A program made the translations under genes and the position numbers. A DNA stretch of 64,000 bases, taken from NCBI GenBank assembly GCA_948144175.1, contig CANXME010000213.1, positions 4,478,501 to 4,542,500 of the forward strand. Direction: 5' to 3'. The notes below the pieces were generated by a model. The model worked only from the letters and a program-made list of their open reading frames with translations. It searched no databases and was not told where the DNA came from. Positions 10,901 to 22,870 of this stretch are shown here, in pieces (within the stretch, counting starts at the first letter, position 1; each line of letters opens with the position of its first letter). This stretch comes from Closterium sp. NIES-65. Taxonomy: Eukaryota; Streptophyta; Zygnematophyceae; Desmidiales; Closteriaceae.

Positions 10901-11338
10901 GCTCGTGATGATGCAGTCGTCGTATGTGAGGCCAGCCTCCATGCCCACGCACACCGCCTCCTGCCCGTCGTACAGGTGGCAGAATCCGCGGATCAGCTTC
11001 GCCTTGTAGAGCGAATCCGAGGAGATCTCGAGGCGCCGCATGAGGAACATGTCGAAGAAGAACTTAATCAGCTCCTTAGGCGTCGTCGTCACGGCAGTGG
11101 AAGGCGGCTCGATGCGGTGGCCCTTGAACGGCACCGCGATGTCGACCGGGATGGGGGTCTCGTCCGACGCGGCGGGGATGGAGGCGGCGGCGACGGACGT
11201 GATGTTGCGTGCGGGTGCGGTGGCGGCGGCGGCGGCGGCGTGGATGGCGGGCGAGAGGCGGGGTTGGGCGCGGGAGCCGAGAAGGAGGCTCGCGCCCTTG
11301 AGAGCGGCGGATCGCAGCGCAGATGACCTGGACGCCAT
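7985..11338 (-). CDS. PDHA: pyruvate dehydrogenase E1 component subunit alpha, mitochondrial
   Basis: Thiamine-diphosphate-dependent subunit that decarboxylates pyruvate with E1 beta in the mitochondrial matrix, feeding acetyl-CoA to the TCA cycle. Exons (minus): 11338-10567, 10370-10291, 9764-9687, 9293-9126, 8879-8826, 8574-8509, 8026-7985; all phases agree and give 419 aa. Residues 1-50 are Ala/Arg/Ser-rich, a typical transit peptide. The ThDP motif [13 protein letters not shown]...ENNHY is at about 220-260, and the regulatory serine loop [19 protein letters not shown] follows in exon 4. The last two small exons encode [21 protein letters not shown] and [13 protein letters not shown], matching the family's C-terminus. 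The reading frame is open upstream of 11338, but this ATG starts the transit peptide. The odd point is intron 6 (8027-8508), described separately. Homology is certain; exon 7 is the least certain exon. Confidence 0.93.
8211..8508 (-). repeat. 19-bp minisatellite of 5' splice-site-like units in PDHA intron 6
   Basis: About sixteen tandem copies of a 19-bp unit; on the gene's sense strand it reads GGTGAGCAAGAGACATTGC. The first unit begins exactly at the authentic donor of exon 6 (GAG|GTGAGCAAGAGG), and most later units repeat GCG|GTGAGCAAG, a good donor consensus. The distal units near 8211-8290 read GTGTGC instead. The unit is not a multiple of three, so long open frames over it (8218-8584) occur in three phases and are artefacts. 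Confidence 0.9.
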
Positions 11339-11864
11339 GGTGTGCGGTCGGGTTGAAAAGACGAGCCGCGAGTTAATGGATAGGCGAAGGCGGATCTGCT
11401 GGACTACGTTCTGGTCGACTCTCAGGTGGAGCTGCTGGGAGCGTGGCGAGATCCACCAGCAATGGATGCAGCTCAAACAGAGCAGCAAGTGAACACAACA
11501 GCACGTCGGCAGAGCAGCAATGGAGGTGAATGCCGTGGGGGGGAGGCGGGTGGGGGTGGGAGAAGGGCTTCTCCCAAGCGTGAGTTCCTTGGTTCCTGCT
11601 GTGCCGTTCACGCTTGCCCTGGGCATGCCAGAGATCTCGGTTTGAGCGAGACGAAACCAAGGCTGGGGAACTGTCGCATGGAGGGAAGATGACGCCGATC
11701 TTGTTACCCAAACCTGCATCCGACGGTACATACTGCCTCAATGTTATGTCAGCCGCCATCGTACGGCAAAGCTGCTGCCATCTGAAGTGGCAGGTTCGCA
11801 TTGGATGTGGAAACCGGCACCTACCGTCATTCGCCAGACAACATGGAGATCTTTTCTTGGTTTG
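11339..11864 (-). promoter_or_regulatory. PDHA upstream region
   Basis: This 526-bp stretch lies between the PDHA start codon and gypsy copy A and should contain the 5' UTR and promoter. I see no TATA box or coding exon that I can defend. Insertion of gypsy copy A at 11865 places a retrotransposon about 0.5 kb upstream of the start codon. Confidence 0.4.
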
Positions 11865-12192
11865 TGTTACGGGTGCAATGAATCGAGGTAGCGAGAATTG
11901 CACTAAGGTGTCAAACGAGTACAAAATGTGAGCGAAGGCATGAGCGAGCATTTATACGCGAAACATGCAAAACGGTAACGCGGTGCGTGCGAACTTGCTA
12001 GTGCTACGCTGGAGCGAGGCTCGGGCTAGTCCCGAAGCGTAGGCCGATACGGCCATGCCAGCAGTGCGAGGTTTGGCAAAACAGTGCGCGCGAAGTCGGC
12101 GAAGTTCCGTTAGCAGTAACGGGCGAACAGTCGGCTGTTGCTGTACGCGATGTAGTCGGCTCCGTAAGGAATGCCTGAGAAAATTCCTTACA
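11865..12192 (-). repeat. gypsy copy A 3' LTR, 328 bp
   Basis: Sense strand begins TGTAAGGAATTTTCTCAGG and ends CACCCGTAACA. It appears identical to the 5' LTR of the same copy and to both LTRs of copy B. Confidence 0.92.
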
Positions 12193-12223
12193 CTACCCCC
12201 CCCCCCTTAAGAAGCCCCCTCCG

Positions 12224-15200
12224 CTACGCGAGTGCGTGTATATCGCGGAATCCCCGGCTTCTCAAGTACACTTGCAGGGCAGGGTGATTTTCGATGTTGC
12301 TCAGGGGCACCCAGCTATCTTCAGTTGGCGTGCGGTCTTTCCAGCGAACGAGGAATTCAATCCTCCTGATTCCCGTGGGGTGGCGGATCCGATGGCTCAA
12401 AAATTTTTCGGGCTCGATGATCGGCTCTGATGCAGGGCGAGTCATTGATTGTGGCCGGTGACGCGGCAGTTGACTCGTGGTCGGGATGTATGGGCGAAGT
12501 AGGCTGACGTGGAACGAAGGGCTGATGTACCAGTCAATTGGCAACAGTAGGTGCGCGGTGACGGGTGTGATCATGTGACTGATTTGGAATGGTCCACAGT
12601 AGCGCGGTCGTAATTTTGGTACGTCGGGCAGTCGCAGATTTTGCGTGTCGAGTAGCACGTAATCTCCAGATTGATACGTGACGGGGCGGCGGTGGCGATC
12701 AGCGTTGCGCTTAGCGATGACGTTGGCCTTTTTTATTGCTTCGGCGGCTCTGGCGCGGGCAGCTTGCAGGATTTCGGCGAATTGTTGTGCGCGTGGCGTT
12801 GGGTTGTCCGGACTCGGCGTCATGGGCACTGTGGGGTTCTGCCCATAGTTCAGGTAGAACGGGGACTGCTGCGTCGTGGCTGATGTGGCGTTGTTGTACG
12901 CGAACTCGATCAGCGGCAGCTGCTGCTCCCAGGTCGTGGGGTCGTCGCACGTGGCACGAATCAACTGCTCCATCGTCTGATTCGTCCGCTCCGTTTGGCC
13001 GTCGGTCTCGGGGTGGTACGACGAACTGAACTGTAGCCTGGTCCCGAACTGCTCCCAGAGGTTCTTCCAGAAGTTGCTGGTAAACTTCGTGTCCCTGTCG
13101 CTGATAATTGCTGCTGGTATCCCGTGCAGGCGAACAACGGCTGCGATGAACAGGCGAGCGGTCTCTTCGGCTGAGATCGACTTTTTGCACGCAGCGAAGT
13201 GTGCCATCTTCGTCAACCTATCCACGACGACCATCACCGCGTCGTTACCCCCAGGGTTCGAAGGTAACCCTGTGACGAAGTCCATGGTTACTTGCTGCCA
13301 GGCGCGTTCGGGCGGTGGGATCGGCTGCAATTGACCCGCCTTCCGCTTCCTTGAACTCTTCATCACCTGACACGTCGGGCACGAGCCCACGTGCTGCTGT
13401 ACGTCGGTCAACAGCTCCGGCCAGTAATAGTACCGCTGCAGTTGCTGTCGTGTTTTTTCTACCCCGAAATGTCCCGAGGTAATCCCGTCGTGTGCCTCCT
13501 GCAGCAGCAGCTCCCTCAGTAGTGAGTACGCGGGTACCCAAATGCGGTTGGTGCCTGTTTTTACGTAATAAACTCCTTTTGCTTCTGCCAGTTGCTGTGA
13601 ATTTCCGGTCGTGAAAAATGGGTCGGTGCGGTATCCGTGGGTGAATAGGCCAGTTAAAAGCGGGCTGGTCTGGGCGAGTAGGATGGCGTGGAGTTGGGCG
13701 GTGGGGCGGGTGAGAGCGTCGGCGATGTTGGATGCTCCTTTTTTGTACGTGACGGTGTAGTGAAAATTGGACTCGAGATAGTCCAACCAGCGAATCTGTC
13801 GTGGGTTGAGATTCGGTTGGGCGCGAAGGTACTGTAGCGAGCGGTGGTCTGTCCGTACTGTCACGTCGGCACCAGTCAGGTAACATCGCCAAACTTTGAA
13901 CGCGTGCACGATCGCTAGCATCTCGCGGTCGTGTATCGGGTAGTTACGTTCGGGCGGGTGTAACTTGCGGGACTCGTACGCGATTGGCTGGAGGCCATTC
14001 CCGAAATCCTGCAACAGTACTGCTCCCACAGCGATGTCACTTGCGTCGGTGACGAGCTCGAACGGACGGTGGGGATCTGCAATGTGAAGGACGGGCGGGG
14101 AGCACAAAATATTTTTGAGGGCCGAGAAGGCAGCTTGCTCTTTCTCCCCCCACGTGTACTCAACCCCCTTCCTCAGCAGGTCAGTCAACGGGGCAGTCAG
14201 TTTCGCCATGTCGGGGACGAACCGGCGCACGTAGTTGACGAACCCCAGGAAACTCTGCAACTCGGTCAAGTTGGTCGGCGCGTGCCAAGCCTGAATCGTC
14301 GCAATTTTCTTCGGGTCTATTTCTACTCCTGCAGCTGAAATAACATGTCCCAAAAACTCCAGGCGGTCCTGTAAAAACTCACACTTAGATGCTTTGGTCA
14401 GTAGGCGGTTCTCACTCAGGATTTTAAAAACTGCTTCGATGTCTTGTAAGTGCTGTGCTCTGTCAGGGCTGTAAATCAGTATGTCGTCCAGATAAACGAT
14501 GACGCACTTATCTAAAAGCGGGCGGAATGCTTCGTTCATGGTCATTTGGAAAGTGGCGGGGGCGTTGGTCAGTCCGAATGGCATGACGGTGTATTCGAAG
14601 GATCCGTAGCGTGTTCGGAATGCGGTTTTAGGGCAGTCGGGTGGGTTGACGCGGATTTGGTGGTAACCTCCTCGGAGGTCGATTTTCGAGAAAACCCGGG
14701 CTGTGCGCAGTTGGTCGATCAGTTCGTCGGCTCGTGGGATGGGGTAACGGGATTTGATGGTAACCCTGTTCAGTGCCCTGTAGTCGATGCACATGCGAAA
14801 ACCCCCGTCCTTTTTCGGTGTGAACAGTATTGGTGCGGCGAAAGGCGACGAACTAGGGCGAATGAATTCCTTTTCTAGCAGGTAATCGAGCTGCTTCCTT
14901 AGTTCGTCTAGTTCGGGTTGGGTCAGTCGGAACTGTCGCTGTACTGTTGGCTGTGCCCCCGGTTCCAGTTCTATCCTGTGATCGTGCGGTCGCTGAGGTG
15001 GCAGTCCCGTCGGCAGGTCATCCGGGAAAATGTCACTGTACTGTTGTAACAGTGCCGCCAGGTCACTCGGTACGTCGGTCAGCAGTTTCTGTAAATCGCC
15101 TCCCTTGTCTGCTGCCTCGGCTTCCCGAATGTCAACCGCGTACACGTCGGCTCCGGCCGCAACAGCGCGTTTCATCGTGATCGCGTTGACACGCACCGAC

Positions 15201-15652
15201 GAAGACTCAGGCGAGCCCCAGCGAGGTAAGGCGATGCTGTTACCGTTCACTCGCACGGTGCAGTCACCCGTCGTCCAGTCAATTCGCGGGTTGTGTCGTC
15301 GCAGCCAATCACGCCCGAGTAAAATGTCGGTTCCGTCGAGGGTCGTTGCGAGCATTTCCTGACTAAACGTGAAGTTACCCCCGCATCGAATCCGAACTCG
15401 GTCTACGCGTTCCCGTATTGCCAGCGGCGTGCCGTCTACCAGTCGTGCGTCGATCTCAGGTAAGCATCGGTCCAGTGGCAGTCGCAGTTTTCGTGCTGTA
15501 GCAGTGTTAATGAGGCTGTGGCTGGCTCCCCCATCTACGAAGATTTTAACTAAGTCCGTCCCAATTTTCCCACTGAGCAGTATAGGGCTATCTACCGTGG
15601 TACCCTCCTTATTCGGCCGGGTGTGGTCGATTGCGTGAACCGGCACAATCAC
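12224..15652 (-). CDS. gypsy pol, copy A (protease, RT, RNase H, integrase, chromodomain)
   Basis: 1142-aa open frame. Domains: aspartic protease with FVDGGASHSLI (about 35-45; DGG rather than the usual D-S/T-G); reverse transcriptase with FSKIDLRGGYHQI, MPFGLTNAPATFQ and VYLDDILIYS; RNase H with ELVTDASD and VRTDHRSL; integrase zinc finger (HFGVEKT...CPTCQ) and core with MDFVTGLP, ISDRDTKFTS and HPETDGQTER; C-terminal chromodomain (IEFLVRWKDRTPTEDSWVP). All expected catalytic residues are present. The frame is -1 to gag. The listed 5' end is a GTG; the frame is actually open from 15757, inside gag, so translation most likely enters by frameshifting at 15727-15733. Confidence 0.93.
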   Translation of the reverse strand: MIVPVHAIDHTRPNKEGTTVDSPILLSGKIGTDLVKIFVDGGASHSLINTATARKLRLPLDRCLPEIDARLVDGTPLAIRERVDRVRIRCGGNFTFSQEMLATTLDGTDILLGRDWLRRHNPRIDWTTGDCTVRVNGNSIALPRWGSPESSSVRVNAITMKRAVAAGADVYAVDIREAEAADKGGDLQKLLTDVPSDLAALLQQYSDIFPDDLPTGLPPQRPHDHRIELEPGAQPTVQRQFRLTQPELDELRKQLDYLLEKEFIRPSSSPFAAPILFTPKKDGGFRMCIDYRALNRVTIKSRYPIPRADELIDQLRTARVFSKIDLRGGYHQIRVNPPDCPKTAFRTRYGSFEYTVMPFGLTNAPATFQMTMNEAFRPLLDKCVIVYLDDILIYSPDRAQHLQDIEAVFKILSENRLLTKASKCEFLQDRLEFLGHVISAAGVEIDPKKIATIQAWHAPTNLTELQSFLGFVNYVRRFVPDMAKLTAPLTDLLRKGVEYTWGEKEQAAFSALKNILCSPPVLHIADPHRPFELVTDASDIAVGAVLLQDFGNGLQPIAYESRKLHPPERNYPIHDREMLAIVHAFKVWRCYLTGADVTVRTDHRSLQYLRAQPNLNPRQIRWLDYLESNFHYTVTYKKGASNIADALTRPTAQLHAILLAQTSPLLTGLFTHGYRTDPFFTTGNSQQLAEAKGVYYVKTGTNRIWVPAYSLLRELLLQEAHDGITSGHFGVEKTRQQLQRYYYWPELLTDVQQHVGSCPTCQVMKSSRKRKAGQLQPIPPPERAWQQVTMDFVTGLPSNPGGNDAVMVVVDRLTKMAHFAACKKSISAEETARLFIAAVVRLHGIPAAIISDRDTKFTSNFWKNLWEQFGTRLQFSSSYHPETDGQTERTNQTMEQLIRATCDDPTTWEQQLPLIEFAYNNATSATTQQSPFYLNYGQNPTVPMTPSPDNPTPRAQQFAEILQAARARAAEAIKKANVIAKRNADRHRRPVTYQSGDYVLLDTQNLRLPDVPKLRPRYCGPFQISHMITPVTAHLLLPIDWYISPSFHVSLLRPYIPTTSQLPRHRPQSMTRPASEPIIEPEKFLSHRIRHPTGIRRIEFLVRWKDRTPTEDSWVPLSNIENHPALQVYLRSRGFRDIHALA

Positions 15653-15691
15653 TCGGTGAGGGTCGGTTGGGTCGGGCGAGCGGCGTGACCT

Positions 15692-15733
15692 GTCAGTAGA
15701 GGGCCCGTCTGCTACTGACTTCCAGCGTTTCCC
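15692..15733 (-). promoter_or_regulatory. -1 ribosomal frameshift signal, gypsy copy A
   Basis: Mirror image of the copy B signal: heptamer G GGA AAC (15727-15733), 7-nt spacer, then the 8-bp stem GTCAGTAG/CTACTGAC with a 12-nt loop (15692-15719). See copy B for the full reading. Confidence 0.7.
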
Positions 15734-16872
15734 TGCTGCTTGGTCTGTGTCTGCTGCTCAGCTTCCCCCTTTCCCTTAGCGTTTTCCGGGCATTCGCTCT
15801 TGCAATGTCCCGGCCGATTGCACGCAAAGCAGCGCCCTTTGAACGGTGCGGCAGCGGCATTTGCGGCGACGGCGCGTATCGTGGCGCTCTCGTTCGTCCC
15901 ACGAGGCCGATGTCCCCAGGTGTTGTTTCCGTAGGACCCCGGTCTCGGTCGGCGAAAGAAGTCGAGCTTCTCCGCCATAGCGAGAATTTCCTGAAACTCA
16001 GTGACGCCGCGAAGCTGGATTTCCTGAGCGATGTCCTGCTTCAGGCCGCCGATGTAGCGGTCGATGCGTTCGCTCTCATGCATGTAGCCCACCTGCTCGC
16101 ATAGCGCCAGAAATCCGCTCGTGTAATCCTGGACGGAACCGAGTTGGCGCCAAGTGCGGAGCTTCTGTCGCGCCGAGATCGAGGCCGCGATTGGCTCAAA
16201 TCGAGCGCGCAGACCTGCGCACCACGCGTCCCACGTGCGATACTGGGGCACCTCCACGAAATACGACGGCGCCCAGGGTCCGGTTTGTCCTTCCCGTGTC
16301 GGTAGTGTCGCGTAGTCGGTCGGCTTCGTGACGATGACGCGCCACCAGTCCATGGCGGGTCCTCGCAGCAACGACACGGCGTATCGAATCTTCGCCGAGT
16401 CCTCCGAGACGTAGTTGGCGTCGAAGAAAACATTCATTGTGAATAACCACGCCTGAACGGTAGGACCACCCCGTTGACTCGGGTCAAAGCATGGCGGGCG
16501 CTGCGGTTTCAGCGGCATCGGTGACGGCAGTCCCGAATCGTGGGTTGGTGCCGAAATCGTGACGCGAGGCTGACTTGGGGCCGCAGGCGTCGCTCTGGGG
16601 TGTGTCGTGCCGTGGTCGTCGTCTCCGTCGGGGCGGACGACGCCATCACTGGCCGCGCTCGCGGGTTGCCCCACACTCCCGTGTTGTGATGTTGAGGGTG
16701 CAGGTTGAATCGGAGTGCCAGGTGCTTGGGATTGTGCTCTCATGAGGTCATTTTGCAGTGATGAGCGTTCTGCCGTCAATGCCGCGATTTCCTCGGAGCT
16801 TTCGTGCAGTTGTCGCAGCAGATCGTTCAAACGCTCCTGCGTGAGGGTGGTGACGTCGATGTTTTCGGCCAT
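15712..16872 (-). CDS. gypsy gag, copy A
   Basis: 386-aa Gag. A Leu-rich N-terminal helix (residues 5-55, probably coiled coil) and a Pro/Ser linker precede a retrotransposon gag domain (about 135-290, DWWRVIV...AGLRARFEP...TSGFLALCEQVGY). A CCHC zinc knuckle CFACNRPGHCKSEC follows near residue 355. The basic/Gln-rich tail ends at a TAG embedded in a stem-loop. Copy A has Cys where copy B has Arg after the zinc-knuckle His; the four ligands are intact in both. It should form the virus-like particle. Confidence 0.92.
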   Translation of the reverse strand: MAENIDVTTLTQERLNDLLRQLHESSEEIAALTAERSSLQNDLMRAQSQAPGTPIQPAPSTSQHGSVGQPASAASDGVVRPDGDDDHGTTHPRATPAAPSQPRVTISAPTHDSGLPSPMPLKPQRPPCFDPSQRGGPTVQAWLFTMNVFFDANYVSEDSAKIRYAVSLLRGPAMDWWRVIVTKPTDYATLPTREGQTGPWAPSYFVEVPQYRTWDAWCAGLRARFEPIAASISARQKLRTWRQLGSVQDYTSGFLALCEQVGYMHESERIDRYIGGLKQDIAQEIQLRGVTEFQEILAMAEKLDFFRRPRPGSYGNNTWGHRPRGTNESATIRAVAANAAAAPFKGRCFACNRPGHCKSECPENAKGKGEAEQQTQTKQQGNAGSQ

Positions 16873-17039
16873 GACGAAGGGCGTCGGCTCGTCTTAGTCT
16901 AGGCGCAGTCGTGGCTGCACGCGTTTACGAGAGAACGCGAGGACAGCGGCTCCTAGGGGCTAAGGTGCGTGAGTCCCTTCGAGTGAAAAATCAAAAGTTG
17001 ATTTCCTGGTGTGCGGAGATGCGCGGTCCGAAAGAAAGG

Positions 17040-17053
17040 GGCTCTGATAACCA
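17040..17053 (-). other. gypsy copy A primer binding site
   Basis: Two bases inside the 5' LTR, TGGTTATCAGAGCC matches the initiator tRNA-Met complement TGGTATCAGAGCC with one inserted T. Confidence 0.75.
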
Positions 17054-17055
17054 AG

Positions 17056-17383
17056 TGTTACGGGTGCAATGAATCGAGGTAGCGAGAATTGCACTAAGGT
17101 GTCAAACGAGTACAAAATGTGAGCGAAGGCATGAGCGAGCATTTATACGCGAAACATGCAAAACGGTAACGCGGTGCGTGCGAACTTGCTAGTGCTACGC
17201 TGGAGCGAGGCTCGGGCTAGTCCCGAAGCGTAGGCCGATACGGCCATGCCAGCAGTGCGAGGTTTGGCAAAACAGTGCGCGCGAAGTCGGCGAAGTTCCG
17301 TTAGCAGTAACGGGCGAACAGTCGGCTGTTGCTGTACGCGATGTAGTCGGCTCCGTAAGGAATGCCTGAGAAAATTCCTTACA
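17056..17383 (-). repeat. gypsy copy A 5' LTR, 328 bp
   Basis: Same 328-bp sequence as the other three LTRs. A TATAAAT box lies at 17141-17147 (sense strand minus). The first 28 bases form an inverted repeat GTAAGGAAT...ATTCCTTAC with a 10-nt spacer. Confidence 0.92.
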
Positions 17384-17691
17384 GTTTGTAACTCCAGCTC
17401 CGTTCTGCAACGCTTCGAAATGATATTGATGGTAAAGGCATTTGTACACCATTAATCACACTAACCAATCCACTTCACACAAGCTATTTCTGCACCTCAC
17501 TCTGGCAAGCAGATCCCTTGTTGAGTTAGAGTTCATACATGCTAAGTAAGAAAAAGACAACGTTCAATCTTGGTGCGCACGCAATTGTACTTCATATCAC
17601 CGCAATTCAGGATGCAACCTACGTAAAATTTACACAACAATCCAACATGATCTTCAAGTAACTGCTGCACCCACCTTTTCCAAATCACTAG
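17384..17691 (-). other. katanin 3' flank
   Basis: 308 bp between gypsy copy A and the katanin stop codon, AT-richer than the coding DNA. It should hold the 3' UTR and polyadenylation signals. I see no coding potential. Confidence 0.4.
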
Positions 17692-20671
<2,980 letters not shown>

Positions 20672-21533
20672 CGAGTACACCGTCGCTAAGAACAGCGAAA
20701 TGGAGCATGAGACGACGAGCCTACCCTGCCATAACAGACGTGCCTGTCAAAGGATCTACTAGGAATAAGAACCTACCGGAAAAGACGATGTCCTAAGCCT
20801 AACAAACGAACTAAGAGAAAGAAAGTAGAAATGTGGTTGCGACCTCGAAGTTATCGTGGGATGGCTCACAACAGACACTCCCTAGAACCAACCGGACCAG
20901 AGCATGTGGGATGATGATGAACAAGGAACTTGAAAGCCAGGGTTGGCTGATGCAGGGAATGAAAATCGAACCCCACTGACAAAGTGCCGTGTCGCCTTGG
21001 CCCTGACACAAGGAACGACAAGACAAGATCCTCCTTGCTGTGTGATTCGCTATAGCACAAGGTACACTTGTGGGAGAAGGAAATAATTCGATGAGTACTT
21101 TTCGAGGAAGTCCCGTTGGGTTCAAGAGAATTTCGTGAAGGTTTGGGGATAACGGCACTTGATGCGTGAGCGACACGGATTTTGCGACTCCCAGTGTCGC
21201 GAAAGGGGGGTGATTTGCGATGTGCGACTCCCATGTGCCACATGTTGGCGGTGATGGGTGAATGGACCATTTTGATTGGTGCGTCAATAAAAACTTTCGT
21301 CACAAGCAACTAGGACGTTCGGCGACATGCATGCAGCAAGTGCCGGTATAAAGCCCGAGCGGCTCCCTCTTCAGTCCCCTTCCCCTTCCATTTTATCTTT
21401 CACACCTCCTCCAACCCCAGTTTCTCCACTAGAATTCCGGAATTCCTGCAGGGGCTCCTTCTCTGCACTGAGAGCACTGCAAACCCTATTTCTTCAGACA
21501 TTCAAGCTTATCCCAGCGCCTCCTGCCACCACC
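20672..21533. promoter_or_regulatory. divergent promoter region, katanin / eS27
   Basis: About 860 bp separate the two start codons. A TATA box TATAAAG lies at 21347-21353 on the plus strand for eS27, followed by a pyrimidine-rich leader (21361-21420). A telo-box AAACCCTA is at 21481-21488, 46 bp before the ATG. Teloboxes near the start site are characteristic of plant ribosomal protein genes. No clear element is seen for katanin. Confidence 0.6.
21481..21488 (+). promoter_or_regulatory. telo-box in eS27 leader
   Basis: AAACCCTA matches the plant telo-box (AAACCCTA[A/G]), here followed by T. It lies downstream of the TATA box, probably within the 5' UTR exon, as in many plant translation-apparatus genes. 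Confidence 0.6.
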
Positions 21534-22531
21534 ATGGTTTGTCCTTTATCGCTGCAGAAAGCTCGGCGGTGTCATTTGCTCGTTCCGTTTCGTAGATTTT
21601 CACAGGATTCTGATGTCTTTTGTCATCTGATCCTAATCGGATATTATGAAGCTTTTCTTCCATTTCCTCGGTTGTGTTTAGTGCCTTATGAATATTAGTT
21701 ATATTGGCGTGTCCTTGGAACACAGGGGCACACAGTTAGTAGCCGCAGAGTCTGCAGTAGCCACGATGTAGGGCCGCCTAAGCAGCCTGCTTCAGTGCTG
21801 CAGCAAACATGTGCAGAACTAAAAGGCGGCGAAATTAGTTTGCCTTGATCGAAGTCCGGTGTTAATGCGCTGCCGGGCCGCTGCGTCTTTCTCCCACATG
21901 AATGCGCCATGCTTACCTACCTGTGTGCGTGCAGGTGCTATCTAACGACATCGATCTGCTTCACCCTCCAGTGGAACTGGAGCAGCGCAAGCACAAAATG
22001 AAGCGACTGGTGCCCACGCCCAACAGCTTCTTCATGGTCAGTCGAATACCCGAGTAACGTGTGCAGAGAGATTGTGCAGTCTCTGGAACTCCTGGGAAGG
22101 ATTTCATTGGGCCCTACGACCCCCTACGACCTATTTGGCACCACTGTGTTGTCGATTTTCTTGTGCACCCGCTCATCAGGGCCTGCAAACCTCCTAATGT
22201 TTCTATTCCTCTTCCCTCCCCGTGTGCACGTGAATCTCAGGACGTCAAGTGTCAAGGCTGTTTCAACATGTAAGTTTCGGTCCCTGCATTTCTTGTTATC
22301 CTAACCTACCCCCGCATTTCCACCATGTGAGTTTCTGCATGTGCGTGTCATGTCATCTTACCCCTGTGTTGTCTCCATTTTGGCCCATATGTTCCATCTT
22401 GCAGCACGACTGTGTTCAGCCACTCGCAGACGGTGGTGCTGTGTGGCAGCTGCTCCACCGTGCTGTGTCAGCCCACCGGTGGCAAGGCCCGCCTCACAGA
22501 AGGCTGCTCCTTCCGCAGAAAGGGCGATTGA
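21534..22531 (+). CDS. RPS27: 40S ribosomal protein S27 (eS27)
   Basis: Small-subunit ribosomal protein with a C4 zinc ribbon. Exons: 21534-21536 (ATG only), 21935-22036, 22241-22269, 22405-22531; total 86 aa, exactly the usual plant length. The protein reads [20 protein letters not shown] at the N-terminus and has CQGC and CGSC zinc pairs. It ends [11 protein letters not shown]. The first intron begins directly after the start codon (ATG|GTTTGT), so exon 1 codes only Met; this position is known from other plant eS27 genes. Splice sites are all GT-AG. Confidence 0.96.
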
Positions 22532-22870
22532 ATTGCTGCTTCTCAAGTCTCCCTGTTCATACACACTGCGGGTTGTTTGGAGGGCTAATGTGTAAATGTG
22601 ATGGCTTAGTTTACGGAAAGTTGCAGCTATAGCTTCGTCACTGTTGTACACCTTGTGGCAGTAGTAGAATGGCTTGTCTTGGGCTCTTGGCTGAGCCAAC
22701 TAGTTCAAGCCTGACATCTTTGCATATGCCTCCAAAGTAAACTCAATGTATGCAATCTTTCACATTACTGTACTGCAAATATCGTACTGTAAAACAACGG
22801 CATATACCAAATACTTCTATTTGCTACTAGTAACAGAACTAGCACGCTCAACACTACCCATTCCCACCCT
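22532..22870. other. convergent 3' flanks of eS27 and the receptor kinase
   Basis: 339 bp between two stop codons facing each other; the 3' UTRs of both genes must fit or overlap here. It is AT-rich compared with the coding regions. No other gene is seen. Confidence 0.4.

Larger units (their letters stand above)
11865..17383 (-). mobile_element. intact Ty3/gypsy chromovirus, copy A
   Basis: A full-length 5519-bp LTR retrotransposon on the minus strand. It is flanked by a 5-bp target duplication GTTTG (11860-11864 and 17384-17388). It has two 328-bp LTRs, primer binding site, separate gag and pol frames and a polypurine tract (run of 11 C on plus, 12196-12206). It lies between the PDHA upstream region and the 3' end of katanin. 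Copy B at 39573-45090 is the same element in the opposite orientation. By eye I found fewer than about ten substitutions between them, and copy A has one more base in the polypurine G run. Confidence 0.95.
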
